A stretch of DNA of 64,000 bases from Streptomyces sp. NBC_01294 (GCF_035917235.1 NZ_CP108423.1:1984001-2048000); one strand, 5' to 3'; counted from the first letter of the stretch, positions 8,533-17,223 are shown. The notes: generated by a model from the letters alone, not told the origin. Translations and numbers: made by a program.

Positions 8533-9444
8533 TCAGGCTTGATCCGCCGCACGCAGGGCTCGCGCCAGCCACTCCAGCTCCTCGGACGCGTCGGGAGACG
8601 AATACTGTCCGCGCACGCGGGCGACGAGCCTGCGGTAGCGTTCCGCCCCCGCCTCGATCCCGGCCTCCAGGCACAACAGCACGGCGGCCCGATCGGCGTC
8701 GCCGAACAGCTCGGACAGCACTTCGGCCGCTGCCGGTCCCTCGGGGGCGATCCCGCGTTTTCTCACCTCCGCGACGGTCTGCACGACCTGCCTGGCCCAC
8801 CAGATGGACGCCCCGGGGGCACGATTCTGCCCGGGGACCGGGGTGGTCAGCTCCAGCATGGTGCGCATCCGGGCTCGGAAACCGGGGTCCCGCACCAGCT
8901 CGGCCAGTTCGATCCAGGCGTCGACCTGCTCAGGTGCGGGGTCGTCGGGCAGATCGATGCTGAAGGTGCGCATGCGGTCACGCAGGCGCGGGTCGATGTC
9001 GAGACCCCCGAACACCTCCTCCTTGAACTCGTCGATGATCTGCTTGCGTTCGGCGGCGGAAAGCCGTGCCAACCGATTCATCAGCGCTGTCTCCTCAGTG
9101 GTCGAACCACGTTTCGATACGGTGGACAGGACTGCCCGGCTCACCTTGAGGGAGCGGATCTGCGCGTCGAGCGCGGCCACGTGCGCGTCGGCGACCTCGA
9201 CGACCGTGGTGCGGCCGGTCAGGACGCGGCACACGTCGTCGAGCCCGAGGCCCAGCTCCCGCAGGGTGCGGACCAGCTCGACGCGGGCCACGGACTCTGC
9301 GTCGTACAGCCGGTAGCCTCTCGCGGAGCGGGCCACGGGCGGCACCGCTCCCTCGTCCGACCAGAAGCGCAGGGTGCGCACCGCAAGTCCGGTGCGGTGC
9401 GCGAGCTGGCCGATGGTGAGCACGTCGGGGTGTTCGTCTTCCAT
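8533..9444 (-). CDS. MerR-family transcriptional regulator
   Basis: A 303-residue protein. The N-terminal 70 residues form a MerR winged helix: LTIGQLAHRTGLAVRTLRFW, then the second half RGYRLYDAESVARV. A coiled dimerisation helix follows (LDDVCRVL to RSLKVSRAVLSTV). The remaining 170 residues are helical without a recognised ligand domain and contain no Cys pair of the metal-sensing kind. MerR proteins twist over-long spacers to activate promoters. The gene's own upstream region has such a promoter, with a 19-bp spacer and a palindrome, and the -10 box sits only 7 nt from the ATG. Autoregulation and a leaderless mRNA are therefore likely. The ligand is unknown. Confidence 0.85.
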   Translation of the reverse strand: MEDEHPDVLTIGQLAHRTGLAVRTLRFWSDEGAVPPVARSARGYRLYDAESVARVELVRTLRELGLGLDDVCRVLTGRTTVVEVADAHVAALDAQIRSLKVSRAVLSTVSKRGSTTEETALMNRLARLSAAERKQIIDEFKEEVFGGLDIDPRLRDRMRTFSIDLPDDPAPEQVDAWIELAELVRDPGFRARMRTMLELTTPVPGQNRAPGASIWWARQVVQTVAEVRKRGIAPEGPAAAEVLSELFGDADRAAVLLCLEAGIEAGAERYRRLVARVRGQYSSPDASEELEWLARALRAADQA

Positions 9445-9451
9445 GGGCGAG

Positions 9452-9482
9452 ATCCTGGACCTTCCAGCCGCTGGAGACTCAA
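9452..9482 (-). promoter_or_regulatory. MerR-type promoter with 19-bp spacer and operator palindrome
   Basis: On the minus strand: -35 TTGAGT (9482-9477), a 19-bp spacer, and -10 CAGGAT (9457-9452). The spacer contains CTCCAGCGGCTGGAAG, a near-perfect palindrome. The 19-bp spacing is the MerR-regulon hallmark. Only 7 nt separate the -10 from the merR ATG, so the transcript may begin at the start codon. Confidence 0.7.
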
Positions 9483-9967
9483 CCGCCCGGACGCGCGAGC
9501 CGGTGGATCTTGACGTCGAGGGGCTTTCCGCCGCTTGCCGTGGCGGTCATGCAGGTCCACCTGAGCCCGTGAGGACCCGGCACACGACGGGGCTCAGCGA
9601 AGGCACATCCGTACTGGCAACACCACCTGCCTGGATGCACACCCCCAAGAGAATCGCCTGCACGGCTGCGCAGCGCAGGGAAAACAGGAGGCACGCCGGA
9701 CCCTGCCGCTCCGCAGCTCGCAGCCGCTGAGCGCGGCCCATGATCGTATGGGCCGAGAGCCACGTGCAACGCCCGAACTCCCTCAACGGTTCACCGTTGC
9801 TGCCGGAATCCCTGAACTCCGCGCCGAGAATCTCAGGCCCTGCCGCCGCAATCAGCGGCGCTGAAACCCAGCTGATTTTCGTCACGCTCCCGCAAAGCCG
9901 GCACTCGGCAAGTGCGCCTCCCACCCAGCGTGACCTGCACGATCAGCCCAGGTGACGCCCCATCAGA

Positions 9968-10007
9968 ACGAGCGTCATTTGAGCGTCACGAGCGTCATTT
10001 CGGCGTC
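9968..10007. repeat. Two tandem 20-bp repeats
   Basis: ACGAGCGTCATTT followed by 7 bp ending GCGTC occurs at 9968-9987 and again at 9988-10007, with 18 of 20 bases identical. The core AGCGTCA(T/C) recurs every 10 bp, one helical turn, which would suit a regulator binding side by side. Function unknown. Confidence 0.6.
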
Positions 10008-10063
10008 AAGATATCGCCCGTAACGCCCACACCGCACATACTGCGCACCCACGAAACCGCAGG

Positions 10064-11401
10064 TCAGGCGTCCTTCTTCACCGGCTCAAGGATCGCGACG
10101 CACTCCACGTGGTGCGTCATCGGGAAGAGGTCGAAGACGCGCAGGGTGCGGACCTTGTAGCCGTTCTCCTTGAAGTAGCCCAGGTCGCGGGCCAGCGCCG
10201 CCGGGTCGCACGCCACGTACGCGATGCGGCGGGCCGAGAGGCCCGCGATGTGGCGGACCGTCTGCTTGCCGGCGCCCGCGCGGGGCGGGTCCAGGACGAC
10301 CAGGTCGCACTCCGTGATCCCGGTCTTCGGGAGGATCTGCTCGACCTTGCCCTGCTCGATGCGCACCCGCGGGAAGTCCGCCAGGTTGTGCCGGGCGTCC
10401 TCCACCGCGCGCTTCGTCGTCTCGATGCCGAGCACCGCGCCCGTGTCGCCGAGCCGCTCCGCCAGCGCGCCCGCGAAGATGCCGACGCCGCAGTAGAGGT
10501 CGAGGGCCATCTCGCCCTTGCGCGGCATCAGGCCCTGCATGACGGCCTTGATCAGGGTGTCGGCGGCCTGCGGGTGGACCTGCCAGAAGCCGCCCATGCC
10601 CACGCGGTACGTACGGCCGTCCGCGCGCTCGCGCACGAAGGGGCGGCCGTGGACGCGGTGGACTCCGCCGTCCTTCTCCTCGACCCGGAGGACCGAGACC
10701 GGCTTGTCCAGCTCGACGAGCGGGAGGCGGCCGCCGGGGCGGGGGGTGAGGACGACCTGGCGGTCGCCGGAGCCGGTGGCCGCGATGGCCTCCACCGTCT
10801 CCATCTGCGGCCAGTCCTGCTTCTCGATGCCCAGTTCCGAAACACCGGGAGCCGCGATCATGCAGTGGTCGATCGGCTCGATCTCGTGCGAGCGGTGCTT
10901 GCGCAGGCCGACGATGCCGTCCTCGTCGATGGCGAACTGCACGCGGGTGCGCCACTGCGGCACCTGCCCGGCCGGCAGCTTGTCGCCCTCGGCGGGCATC
11001 ACGGTGCCGTCCCAGCCGGCCTCCTCCGGGGTGAGCCCGGCGAGCCGCTTCAGCTGCTCGGCGACGACCTCGCCCTTGAGCCGGCGCTGGGCACCGGGCT
11101 TGGCGTGCTGCCAGTCGCAGCCGCCGCACTTGCCGGGGCCGGCGTACGGGCAGGGGGCCTCGACGCGGTCCTTGGAGGCGTCCAGCACGGTGATCGCGTC
11201 GGCGCGCAGGTAGCGGGAGTCCTCGTCGCCCTCCGTCACACGAGCCACGATCTTCTCGCCGGGCAGCGTGTGGCGGACGAACAGGACCCGCCCGTCGGAC
11301 GTACGGGCGATGCAGTGCCCGCCGTGCGCGACGGGGCCGACCTCGACCTCGTATTCCTCCCCGACCAGTGACTGCTTCTCGTTCTGCTCGGCGCTCGTCA
11401 T
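10064..11401 (-). CDS. TRAM-domain SAM-dependent RNA methyltransferase (RumA/TrmA type)
   Basis: A 445-residue protein of the m5U methyltransferase family that modifies rRNA or tRNA. The N-terminal 70 residues are a TRAM RNA-binding domain (GEEYEVEVGPVAHGGHCIAR). Cysteines in CPYAGPGKCGGCDW suit the RumA-type iron-sulfur site. The Rossmann domain has DLYCGVGIFAG for SAM, DPPRAG, and the catalytic-Cys motif YVACDPAALARD. The length is normal. A GGAG lies 10 nt before the ATG at 11401, immediately downstream of the permease terminator, so it likely has its own promoter or depends on read-through. The target nucleotide cannot be inferred. Confidence 0.92.
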   Translation of the reverse strand: MTSAEQNEKQSLVGEEYEVEVGPVAHGGHCIARTSDGRVLFVRHTLPGEKIVARVTEGDEDSRYLRADAITVLDASKDRVEAPCPYAGPGKCGGCDWQHAKPGAQRRLKGEVVAEQLKRLAGLTPEEAGWDGTVMPAEGDKLPAGQVPQWRTRVQFAIDEDGIVGLRKHRSHEIEPIDHCMIAAPGVSELGIEKQDWPQMETVEAIAATGSGDRQVVLTPRPGGRLPLVELDKPVSVLRVEEKDGGVHRVHGRPFVRERADGRTYRVGMGGFWQVHPQAADTLIKAVMQGLMPRKGEMALDLYCGVGIFAGALAERLGDTGAVLGIETTKRAVEDARHNLADFPRVRIEQGKVEQILPKTGITECDLVVLDPPRAGAGKQTVRHIAGLSARRIAYVACDPAALARDLGYFKENGYKVRTLRVFDLFPMTHHVECVAILEPVKKDA

Positions 11402-11432
11402 GGTGGGGAGACTCCAAAAAACTGAAAAGGAA

Positions 11433-11482
11433 AACGGCCGGACGACCGACCCACCAGTTTACGTGGATCTCGTCCGGCCGTT
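11433..11482 (-). terminator. Rho-independent-type terminator of the APC permease gene
   Basis: Arms AACGGCCGGACGA (11433-11445) and its complement (11470-11482) form a perfect 13-bp stem with a 24-nt loop. Read on the minus strand it is followed by TTTTCC and TTTTTT runs. It sits between the permease stop and the methyltransferase start. Confidence 0.8.
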
Positions 11483-11500
11483 CACCAACCTCTTCGGCTC

Positions 11501-13555
11501 TCAGCCCTTCGCGGAGGGTTCCTTCGGGGGCCGCGGCGTGTCCACCGGTCCGCGGCGCACCGCGCCCGGGGCGTTCCACTCGGCCCGCTTCTTCGCCCGC
11601 TTCTTGGCGAGTTCCGAGGACTCCAGCTGGTAGGGCACCGAGGTGACCATCACGCCGGGCGTGAAGAGCAGCCGGCCCTTGAGCCGCAGCGCGCTCTGGT
11701 TGTGCAGGAGGTGCTCGTACCAGCGGCCGACGACGTACTCCGGGATGTAGACGCTGACCGCGTCGCGCGGGTTCTCGCTGCGCAGGCCCTTGACGTACTC
11801 GACCACCGGGCGGGTGATCTCCCGGTACGGCGAGTCGAGGATCTTGAGCGGGACGTTGATCCCGCGGCGGTCCCACTCGTCTCGCAGCGCCTTGGTCTCG
11901 GCCGCGTCGACGCTGATGCTGAGCGCCTCCAGGGTGTCCGAGCGGGTCAGCTTGGCGAAGGCCAGGGCGCGCAGCGTGGGCTTGTGGACCTTGGAGACCA
12001 GGACGATCGAGTGGACCCGGGAGGGCCGCACGCTGTCGTCGCTGGGGCCCTCGGCGGCGGCGATCTCGGCGGAGACGCGGTCGTAGTGCTTCCGGATCGC
12101 GCTCATCGTGCCGTAGAAGATCAGCATGCCGAGCAGGGCCACCCAGGCGCCGTGGGTGAACTTGGTGGCGAGGACGACGACCAGCACCATGCCGGTGAAG
12201 AAGGCGCCGAAGGTGTTGATGGCCCGGGAGCGGTACATCCGCCGGCGGGCCGCGACGTCACGCTCCGTCTTCAGGTGGCGGTTCCAGTGCCGGACCATGC
12301 CGATCTGGCTCAGGGTGAAGGAGACGAACACGCCGACGATGTAGAGCTGGATCAGCTTGGTCGAGTCCGCGTCGTAGATCCAGACGAGCAGTATGGCGGC
12401 GCCCGCGAGCAGCACGATGCCGTTGGAGAAGGCGAGCCGGTCGCCGCGCGTGTGCAGCTGGCGCGGGAGGTAACGGTCCTGCGCGAGGATCGAGCCGAGC
12501 AGCGGGAAGCCGTTGTACGCGGTGTTCGCGGCCAGGAACAGCACCAGTGCGGTGGCCGCGGCCAGCAGGATGAAGAGGAAGCTGCCGGCGCCGAAGACGG
12601 CCTCGGCCACCTGCGAGATCACCGGGTCCTGGACGTACTCGGGGCCGACCGGGACGCCGTTCGACAGCAGGTCCTCGGCCGGGTTCTCGGCCATCCGCAC
12701 GTCGCTGGCCATGGCCAGGCCGATGATCCCGCAGAACATGGTGACCGCCAGGCCGCCCATGTAGGCGAGGGTGGTCGCGGCGTTCCTGCTCTTGGGCTTG
12801 CGGAAGGCGGGTACGCCGTTGCTGATCGCCTCGACGCCCGTCAGGGCCGCACAGCCGGAGGAGAAGGCGCGCAGCAGCAGGAAGACCATGGCGAAGCCGG
12901 CCAGGCCCTGCTGCTCGGGTTTGATCTCCAGGTCGGCGGTCGGCGCCGTCATCGTCTCGTCGAGGACGAGGCCCTTCCAGGCACCCCAGGCGATCATGAC
13001 GAAGACGGCGGCGACGAACACATACGTCGGGATCGCGAAGAGCTTGCCGGACTCCTTCACTCCGCGCAGGTTCATCAGCGTGAGAAGAAGGATCATGACG
13101 ATCGCCGAGAGCACCTTGTGCTCGATGACGAAATGCACGGCGGCGCCGAGGTTCTCGACTCCGGAGGAGATCGAGACGGCGACGGTCAGGACGTAGTCGA
13201 CGAGCAGGGCGCTCGCCACGGTCAGGCCGGCCCTGGGTCCGAGGTTGGTGTTGGCCACCTCGTAGTCGCCGCCACCGCTCGGGTAGGCGTGGACGTTCTG
13301 GCGGTAGGACGCGACGACGGTGAACATCAGCACGACGACCGCGAGGGCGATCCACGGGCTGTACTGGTACGCCGACACGCCCGCGATCGACAGGACCAGC
13401 AGAACCTCACCGGGGGCGTACGCCACGGAGGAGAGCGGATCGGACGCGAAGACGGGAAGCGCGATCCGCTTGGGAAGGAGGGTTTCACCGAGGCGGTCGC
13501 TGCGTAGCGCCCGGCCGATCAGGATCCGTTTGGGCACGTCGGTCAGTTTGGACAC
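11501..13555 (-). CDS. APC-superfamily permease, KimA-like potassium transporter
   Basis: A 684-residue protein with 12 predicted helices in the first 480 residues and a cytosolic domain of about 200 residues. Motifs include PVFASDPLSSVAYAPGE early and YPSGGGDYEVAN in the third helix region, both typical of the KimA/YdaO branch of APC carriers. KimA of Bacillus is a high-affinity K+/H+ importer. A potassium role here is supported by the divergent pair of TrkA proteins and the KdpDE genes nearby. The GTG start at 13555 has no Shine-Dalgarno sequence; a -10-like TACGAT lies 7 nt upstream, so translation may be leaderless. A strong terminator follows the gene. Confidence 0.82.
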   Translation of the reverse strand: MSKLTDVPKRILIGRALRSDRLGETLLPKRIALPVFASDPLSSVAYAPGEVLLVLSIAGVSAYQYSPWIALAVVVLMFTVVASYRQNVHAYPSGGGDYEVANTNLGPRAGLTVASALLVDYVLTVAVSISSGVENLGAAVHFVIEHKVLSAIVMILLLTLMNLRGVKESGKLFAIPTYVFVAAVFVMIAWGAWKGLVLDETMTAPTADLEIKPEQQGLAGFAMVFLLLRAFSSGCAALTGVEAISNGVPAFRKPKSRNAATTLAYMGGLAVTMFCGIIGLAMASDVRMAENPAEDLLSNGVPVGPEYVQDPVISQVAEAVFGAGSFLFILLAAATALVLFLAANTAYNGFPLLGSILAQDRYLPRQLHTRGDRLAFSNGIVLLAGAAILLVWIYDADSTKLIQLYIVGVFVSFTLSQIGMVRHWNRHLKTERDVAARRRMYRSRAINTFGAFFTGMVLVVVLATKFTHGAWVALLGMLIFYGTMSAIRKHYDRVSAEIAAAEGPSDDSVRPSRVHSIVLVSKVHKPTLRALAFAKLTRSDTLEALSISVDAAETKALRDEWDRRGINVPLKILDSPYREITRPVVEYVKGLRSENPRDAVSVYIPEYVVGRWYEHLLHNQSALRLKGRLLFTPGVMVTSVPYQLESSELAKKRAKKRAEWNAPGAVRRGPVDTPRPPKEPSAKG

Positions 13556-13562
13556 GCAGAGG

Positions 13563-13592
13563 ATCGTAAGCGTTCGAAATCAGACTGACGAA
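13563..13592 (-). promoter_or_regulatory. Candidate promoter for the KimA-like gene (leaderless)
   Basis: Minus strand: -35-like TTCGTC (13592-13587), 18-bp spacer, -10 TACGAT (13568-13563), then 7 nt to the GTG. The absence of a ribosome site and the short distance support a leaderless transcript. The -35 match is weak. Confidence 0.45.
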
Positions 13593-13774
13593 CCCCCACC
13601 CCCTCATACCGCAATCCCGCCGCAATTCCTCCCCGAGCGCACCACGACTGCGGCGCAACAGGCCCCAACGGTGACCGCCCGTGTGTAGCTTGGGCCATGG
13701 TCTGAGACCCTGTTAAACCAGAGCATGCAATGAGGCTGGGAACCAGCGAGTCGCTGACAGCCGGAAGGACGGCC

Positions 13775-14443
13775 GTGCACATCGTCATTATGGGCTGCGG
13801 AAGAGTGGGCTCCGCCCTCGCGCAAACCCTGGAACAGCAGGGGCATACGGTCGCCGTCGTCGACCAGGACCCCACCGCATTCCGCCGGCTCGGCGCCGGA
13901 TTCGGCGGCCGCCGCGTCACCGGGGTCGGCTTCGACCAGGACACCCTGCGGGAGGCGGGGATCGAGGACGCGGGCGCCTTCGCCGCCGTCAGCAGTGGTG
14001 ACAATTCCAACATCATCGCCGCTCGCGTGGCCCGGGAGATGTTCGGCGTCGAGAACGTCGCCGCCCGTATCTACGACCCCAAGCGCGCCGAGGTCTACCA
14101 GCGTCTCGGCATCCCCACCGTCGCGACCGTGCGGTGGACCGCCGACCAGATGCTGCGCCGGCTGCTGCCCTCGGGCGCCGAGCCCCTGTGGCGCGACCCG
14201 AGCGGCGCCGTGCAGCTCGCCGAGGTGCACGCCTCCGAGGCCTGGATCGGGCACAAGGTCAGCAAGCTCCAGGAGGAGACCGGCGTCCGCGTCGCCTTCC
14301 TGACCCGCCTGGGCGAGGCCGTCCTGCCCACGTCGGCGACGGTCCTGCAGGAGGGCGACCTCGTCCACGTGATGATGCGCACCGACGAGATCGACAAGGT
14401 CGAGGCGGCGTTCGCCGAAGGGCCTGAGGAGGCACACGCATGA
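13775..14443 (+). CDS. TrkA-type potassium uptake regulatory protein, first of a pair
   Basis: A 222-residue RCK protein. The N-terminal Rossmann domain (HIVIMGCGRVGSALAQ, then VVDQDP) binds NAD(H) or ATP; a TrkA-C domain follows (LAEVHASEAWIGHKVSKL to LVHVMMRTDEIDKV). Such subunits gate a membrane K+ transporter. The GTG at 13775 is chosen because AAGGAC precedes it and because the dinucleotide motif begins directly after. It overlaps the second TrkA gene by ATGA and diverges from the KimA-like permease. The membrane partner is not proven; no TrkH gene is in the window. Confidence 0.9.
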   Translation: MHIVIMGCGRVGSALAQTLEQQGHTVAVVDQDPTAFRRLGAGFGGRRVTGVGFDQDTLREAGIEDAGAFAAVSSGDNSNIIAARVAREMFGVENVAARIYDPKRAEVYQRLGIPTVATVRWTADQMLRRLLPSGAEPLWRDPSGAVQLAEVHASEAWIGHKVSKLQEETGVRVAFLTRLGEAVLPTSATVLQEGDLVHVMMRTDEIDKVEAAFAEGPEEAHA

Positions 14444-15102
14444 GGGTCGCGATCGCCGGGGCAGGCGCGGTGGGCCGCTCCATCGCGGGCGAGCTGCTGG
14501 AGAACGGCCACGAGGTTCTCCTGGTCGACAAGGCACCGACCGCCATCTCGGTGGAGCGGGTGCCGCAGGCCGAGTGGCTGCTGGCCGACGCCTGCGAGAT
14601 CACCTCGCTGGACGAGGCCGCGCTGCAGCGCTGCAACGTGGTCATCGCGGCGACCGGCGACGACAAGGTCAACCTCGTCGTCTCGCTGCTCGCCAAGACC
14701 GAGTACGGGGTACCGCGCGTGGTGGCCCGCGTCAACAACCCGAAGAACGAGTGGCTCTTCAACGAGTCCTGGGGCGTGGACGTCGCGGTCTCCACGCCGC
14801 GCCTGATGTCGGCCCTGGTCGAGGAGGCCGTCAGCGTCGGCGACCTGGTGCGGCTGCTGCGCTTCAGCCACGGCGACGCCAACCTCGTCGAGCTGACCCT
14901 GCCGGCCGACTCCTCGGTCGCGGGCACCCAGATCAGCGAGATCACCTGGCCCGAGGACACCTCGCTGGTCACGATCATCCGGGGCAACCGGGTCCTCACC
15001 CCGCACGGGGAGGAAACCCTGGAGCCCGGCGACGAACTGCTCTTCGTGGCCGCCCAGGCACGCGAGGAGCAGCTGGAGGACCTCCTCCAGGCCCGCCGCT
15101 AG
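14440..15102 (+). CDS. TrkA-type potassium uptake regulatory protein, second of a pair
   Basis: 220 residues: Rossmann domain (VAIAGAGAVGRSIAGELLE, then VLLVDK) and a TrkA-C domain ending LEPGDELLFVAAQ. It begins inside the stop of the first trkA-like gene (ATGA), so the two products are made together and may form a heteromer, as described for actinobacterial CeoB/CeoC pairs. Two strong hairpins follow. Its likely role is ligand-dependent gating of K+ uptake. Confidence 0.9.
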   Translation: MRVAIAGAGAVGRSIAGELLENGHEVLLVDKAPTAISVERVPQAEWLLADACEITSLDEAALQRCNVVIAATGDDKVNLVVSLLAKTEYGVPRVVARVNNPKNEWLFNESWGVDVAVSTPRLMSALVEEAVSVGDLVRLLRFSHGDANLVELTLPADSSVAGTQISEITWPEDTSLVTIIRGNRVLTPHGEETLEPGDELLFVAAQAREEQLEDLLQARR

Positions 15103-15127
15103 CCCTGCGGGCACGCTCGACGACGAG

Positions 15128-15155
15128 GGGGGCGCGCCCAGCGGGGCGCGCCCCC
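15128..15155. terminator. Hairpin terminator after the trkA pair
   Basis: GGGGGCGCGCCC (15128-15139) pairs perfectly with 15144-15155 around a 4-nt loop, 25 bp after the second trkA stop. Confidence 0.7.
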
Positions 15156-15300
15156 TTCGGGCTTCCCGCCCGGGCCGCCCCGGGTGGGTACCGCACGGGT
15201 ACGACCCGGCACCCCGGTATCCCGGCTACCCCGGCCCGCCGGCCCCCCGGACTCCCCCTGCGCCCGCAGGCGCGCTCCCGACAACGGGGTTGCGGCCGTG

Positions 15301-15345
15301 CGAAGGGGGCGGGACCGGCCGCCTCGGCCGGTCCCGCCCCCTTCG
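15301..15345. terminator. Long bidirectional hairpin, 20-bp perfect stem
   Basis: Arms at 15301-15320 and 15326-15345 are perfectly complementary (CGAAGGGGGCGGG... with ...CCCGCCCCCTTCG) around a 5-nt loop. It sits between the plus-strand trkA pair and the minus-strand DUF3159 gene, 14 bp from the latter's stop, so it probably ends transcription from both sides. Confidence 0.8.
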
Positions 15346-15359
15346 TCAGCTGTGCGCCG

Positions 15360-16088
15360 TCAGGCCTTCGGCCCCTTGGCGGCGGCTTCGGCGGCCTCCT
15401 TGGCCTCCCACTCCGCGATCACGTCGATCGGCGGCGGGGCCTTGGCCAGGAAGACCCAGGTGAAGTACACCGCGAGCACCATCGGCGGGAGCTTGAGCGC
15501 GATCAGCACCCAGCCCAGCTGCGTCGCGTCGCCCCACCAGTACAGCGGGAAGAGGATCGCGTACTTGGCGAGGAAGATCAGGCCCCAGGCCAGGCTCGCC
15601 TTGACGTACGCCTTCTTGCGCCCCGGGTTGCGGGTGCGCCAGGACAGGTTCTCCTTGAACACCGGGCCCAGGATCACGCCCAGCAGCGGGAAGCCCACCA
15701 GGGCCGAGACCGTGAAGGCCACGCCCAGGCCGACGCCGTAGATCATGCCCGGCAGGTAGAAGCCCTTGGCGCTGCCCGTGAACAGGGCGAAGGCCACGCC
15801 CACGCCCACGCCGAAGACCCCGCTGAAGGCGTGCTTCACCGTGTCCTTGCGCAGCAGCCGCACGATCACCAGCAGGACCGCGACCGCGCCCGCCGCGATG
15901 GCGGACAGCTTCACGTCCTTGTTGATCGTGTAGATCATGACGAAGAGCAGCCCCGGCAGCATCGTCTCCACGGTGCCCCGGATGCCTCCGAAGGCGTCGA
16001 AGAGCGCCGCCTGCGTCACGGCCTTCTGGTCGTCGCCGGAAGGCCCGCCGGCGGGGTCCGGGGTGGTCGGTTTGTCGAGTGACGTCAC
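15360..16088 (-). CDS. DUF3159 membrane protein
   Basis: 242 residues. After a 25-residue polar start comes ALFDAFGGIRGTVETMLPG, the family's conserved opening. About six hydrophobic helices follow, with a conserved charged loop (WRTRNPGRKKAYVKAS) and an acidic-Ala C-terminus. DUF3159 proteins are actinobacterial and of unknown function. The GTG start at 16088 lies 3 bp after the OB-fold gene's stop, so the pair is an operon. Genomic neighbours hint at an ion or envelope role, but nothing in the sequence shows a transport mechanism. Confidence 0.85.
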   Translation of the reverse strand: MTSLDKPTTPDPAGGPSGDDQKAVTQAALFDAFGGIRGTVETMLPGLLFVMIYTINKDVKLSAIAAGAVAVLLVIVRLLRKDTVKHAFSGVFGVGVGVAFALFTGSAKGFYLPGMIYGVGLGVAFTVSALVGFPLLGVILGPVFKENLSWRTRNPGRKKAYVKASLAWGLIFLAKYAILFPLYWWGDATQLGWVLIALKLPPMVLAVYFTWVFLAKAPPPIDVIAEWEAKEAAEAAAKGPKA

Positions 16089-16091
16089 CGG

Positions 16092-16511
16092 TCAGTGCTC
16101 CTGTCCGAGCGGTCGGAGTTCGTACTTCGGATTGAAGAGCGTGCGGCGGCCGCGGCTCATGGCGATGCGCCCGGAGGCGATCATGCGCCGACCGGGCTCG
16201 ATTCCCACGATCGAGCGACGCCCGAGCCAGACCACGTCCAGGGCGGCCGAGCCGTCGAACAGCTCGGCCTCCAGGGCGGGGACGCCCGCCCGCGGCCGCA
16301 GGGTGACGGTACGCAGGGTGCCCGTCACCTTGACTATCTGGCGGTCGTGGCAGTCGCAGATCCGCGTGCACCCCGCGGCTTCTGCATCCTCCTGCAGCTC
16401 CGCCGAATGCAGCTCCTCCTGCGAGGTGGAAAGCCGCTCGATCATCCGGCGGAACCGGCCCGCCGGCCGGGCCGGCTTCGCGAGCTTCTCGGGACGCGGT
16501 TCAGCACTCAT
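16092..16511 (-). CDS. OB-fold nucleic-acid-binding domain protein
   Basis: 139 residues. A basic N-terminus (RRMIERLSTSQEEL) precedes an OB-fold strand pattern: QIVKVTGTLRTVTLRP, LEAELFDGSAALDVVWLGRRSIVGIEPGRRMIASGRI. This resembles anticodon-binding-type OB proteins found beside DUF3159 in actinobacteria. CTRICDC holds three cysteines. No ribosome site is obvious before the ATG at 16511; a TACGCT box 7 nt upstream makes a leaderless start possible. The role is unknown. Confidence 0.8.
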   Translation of the reverse strand: MSAEPRPEKLAKPARPAGRFRRMIERLSTSQEELHSAELQEDAEAAGCTRICDCHDRQIVKVTGTLRTVTLRPRAGVPALEAELFDGSAALDVVWLGRRSIVGIEPGRRMIASGRIAMSRGRRTLFNPKYELRPLGQEH

Positions 16512-16536
16512 ACAGGGAAGCGTACCGGCGTGCGCA

Positions 16537-17223
16537 CTACCTCTCGAAGCGGTATCCCATGCCCGGTTCCGTGATGAAGTGCCGCGGATGCGAGGGGTCG
16601 GCCTCCAGCTTGCGCCGCAGCTGCGCCATGTAGACCCGCAGATAGTTGGTCTCGGTGCCGTACGAGGGCCCCCAGACCTCCTGGAGCAGCTGCTTCTGGC
16701 TGACCAGCTTGCCGCCGTTGCGGACCAGGACCTCCAGCAGGTGCCACTCGGTGGGCGTCAGCCGTACGTCGCGCCCTTCCCGTACGGCCTTCTTCGCGGC
16801 CAGGTCCACGGTGAAGCCCTCGGTCTCCACGACCACCTCGTCCTCGCCGGAGCCGGCGGCCGGTTCCGCCCGGCGGACGGCGGCGCGCAGCCGGGCCAGC
16901 AGCTCGTCCATGCCGAAGGGCTTGGTGACGTAGTCGTCGGCGCCCGCGTCCAGCGCCTCGACCTTCTCGTCGGAGGTGTGGCGGGCGGAGAGCACCAGGA
17001 TCGGCACCCGGGTCCAGCCGCGCAGCCCCTTGATCACCTCGATGCCGTCCATGTCGGGCAGGCCGAGGTCGAGGACGACCACGTCGGGGTGGCGGGCCGC
17101 CGCGAGCTCCAGCGCGCTCGCGCCGTCCGCGGCGGCGTCGACCTCGTACCTGCGCGCCTTCAGGTTGATCACAAGGGCTCGGACGATCTGCGGCTCGTCT
17201 TCCACCACGAGCACCCGGGTCAT
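16537..17223 (-). CDS. kdpE: KdpE-type response regulator
   Basis: 228 residues: receiver domain with acidic pocket VVEDE, phosphoacceptor Asp52 in VVVLDLGLPDMDG, and conserved Lys in YVTKPF. It is followed by an OmpR-type winged helix (LTPTEWHLLEVLVRNGGKLV to TNYLRVYMAQLRRKL). It overlaps the stop of the upstream KdpD gene (ATGA). With KdpD it senses potassium limitation or ionic stress. No kdpFABC operon is in the window, so the target genes are elsewhere or are local K+ genes. The symbol rests on pairing with an unmistakable KdpD. Confidence 0.9.
   Translation of the reverse strand: MTRVLVVEDEPQIVRALVINLKARRYEVDAAADGASALELAAARHPDVVVLDLGLPDMDGIEVIKGLRGWTRVPILVLSARHTSDEKVEALDAGADDYVTKPFGMDELLARLRAAVRRAEPAAGSGEDEVVVETEGFTVDLAAKKAVREGRDVRLTPTEWHLLEVLVRNGGKLVSQKQLLQEVWGPSYGTETNYLRVYMAQLRRKLEADPSHPRHFITEPGMGYRFER

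Larger units (their letters stand above)
9445..10063. other. Gene-free interval with a hairpin and a tandem repeat
   Basis: About 620 bp between the MerR start and the RNA methyltransferase stop. Open frames here have no family pattern and no ribosome site. It contains the merR promoter, a 7-bp-arm hairpin at 9735-9754 (GGCCCAT with ATGGGCC) and two 20-bp direct repeats at 9968-10007. Confidence 0.5.

Noticed and set aside
9547-9924. 125-residue minus-strand frame in the gap after MerR
   Set aside because: No ribosome site, no domain pattern; uneven composition.
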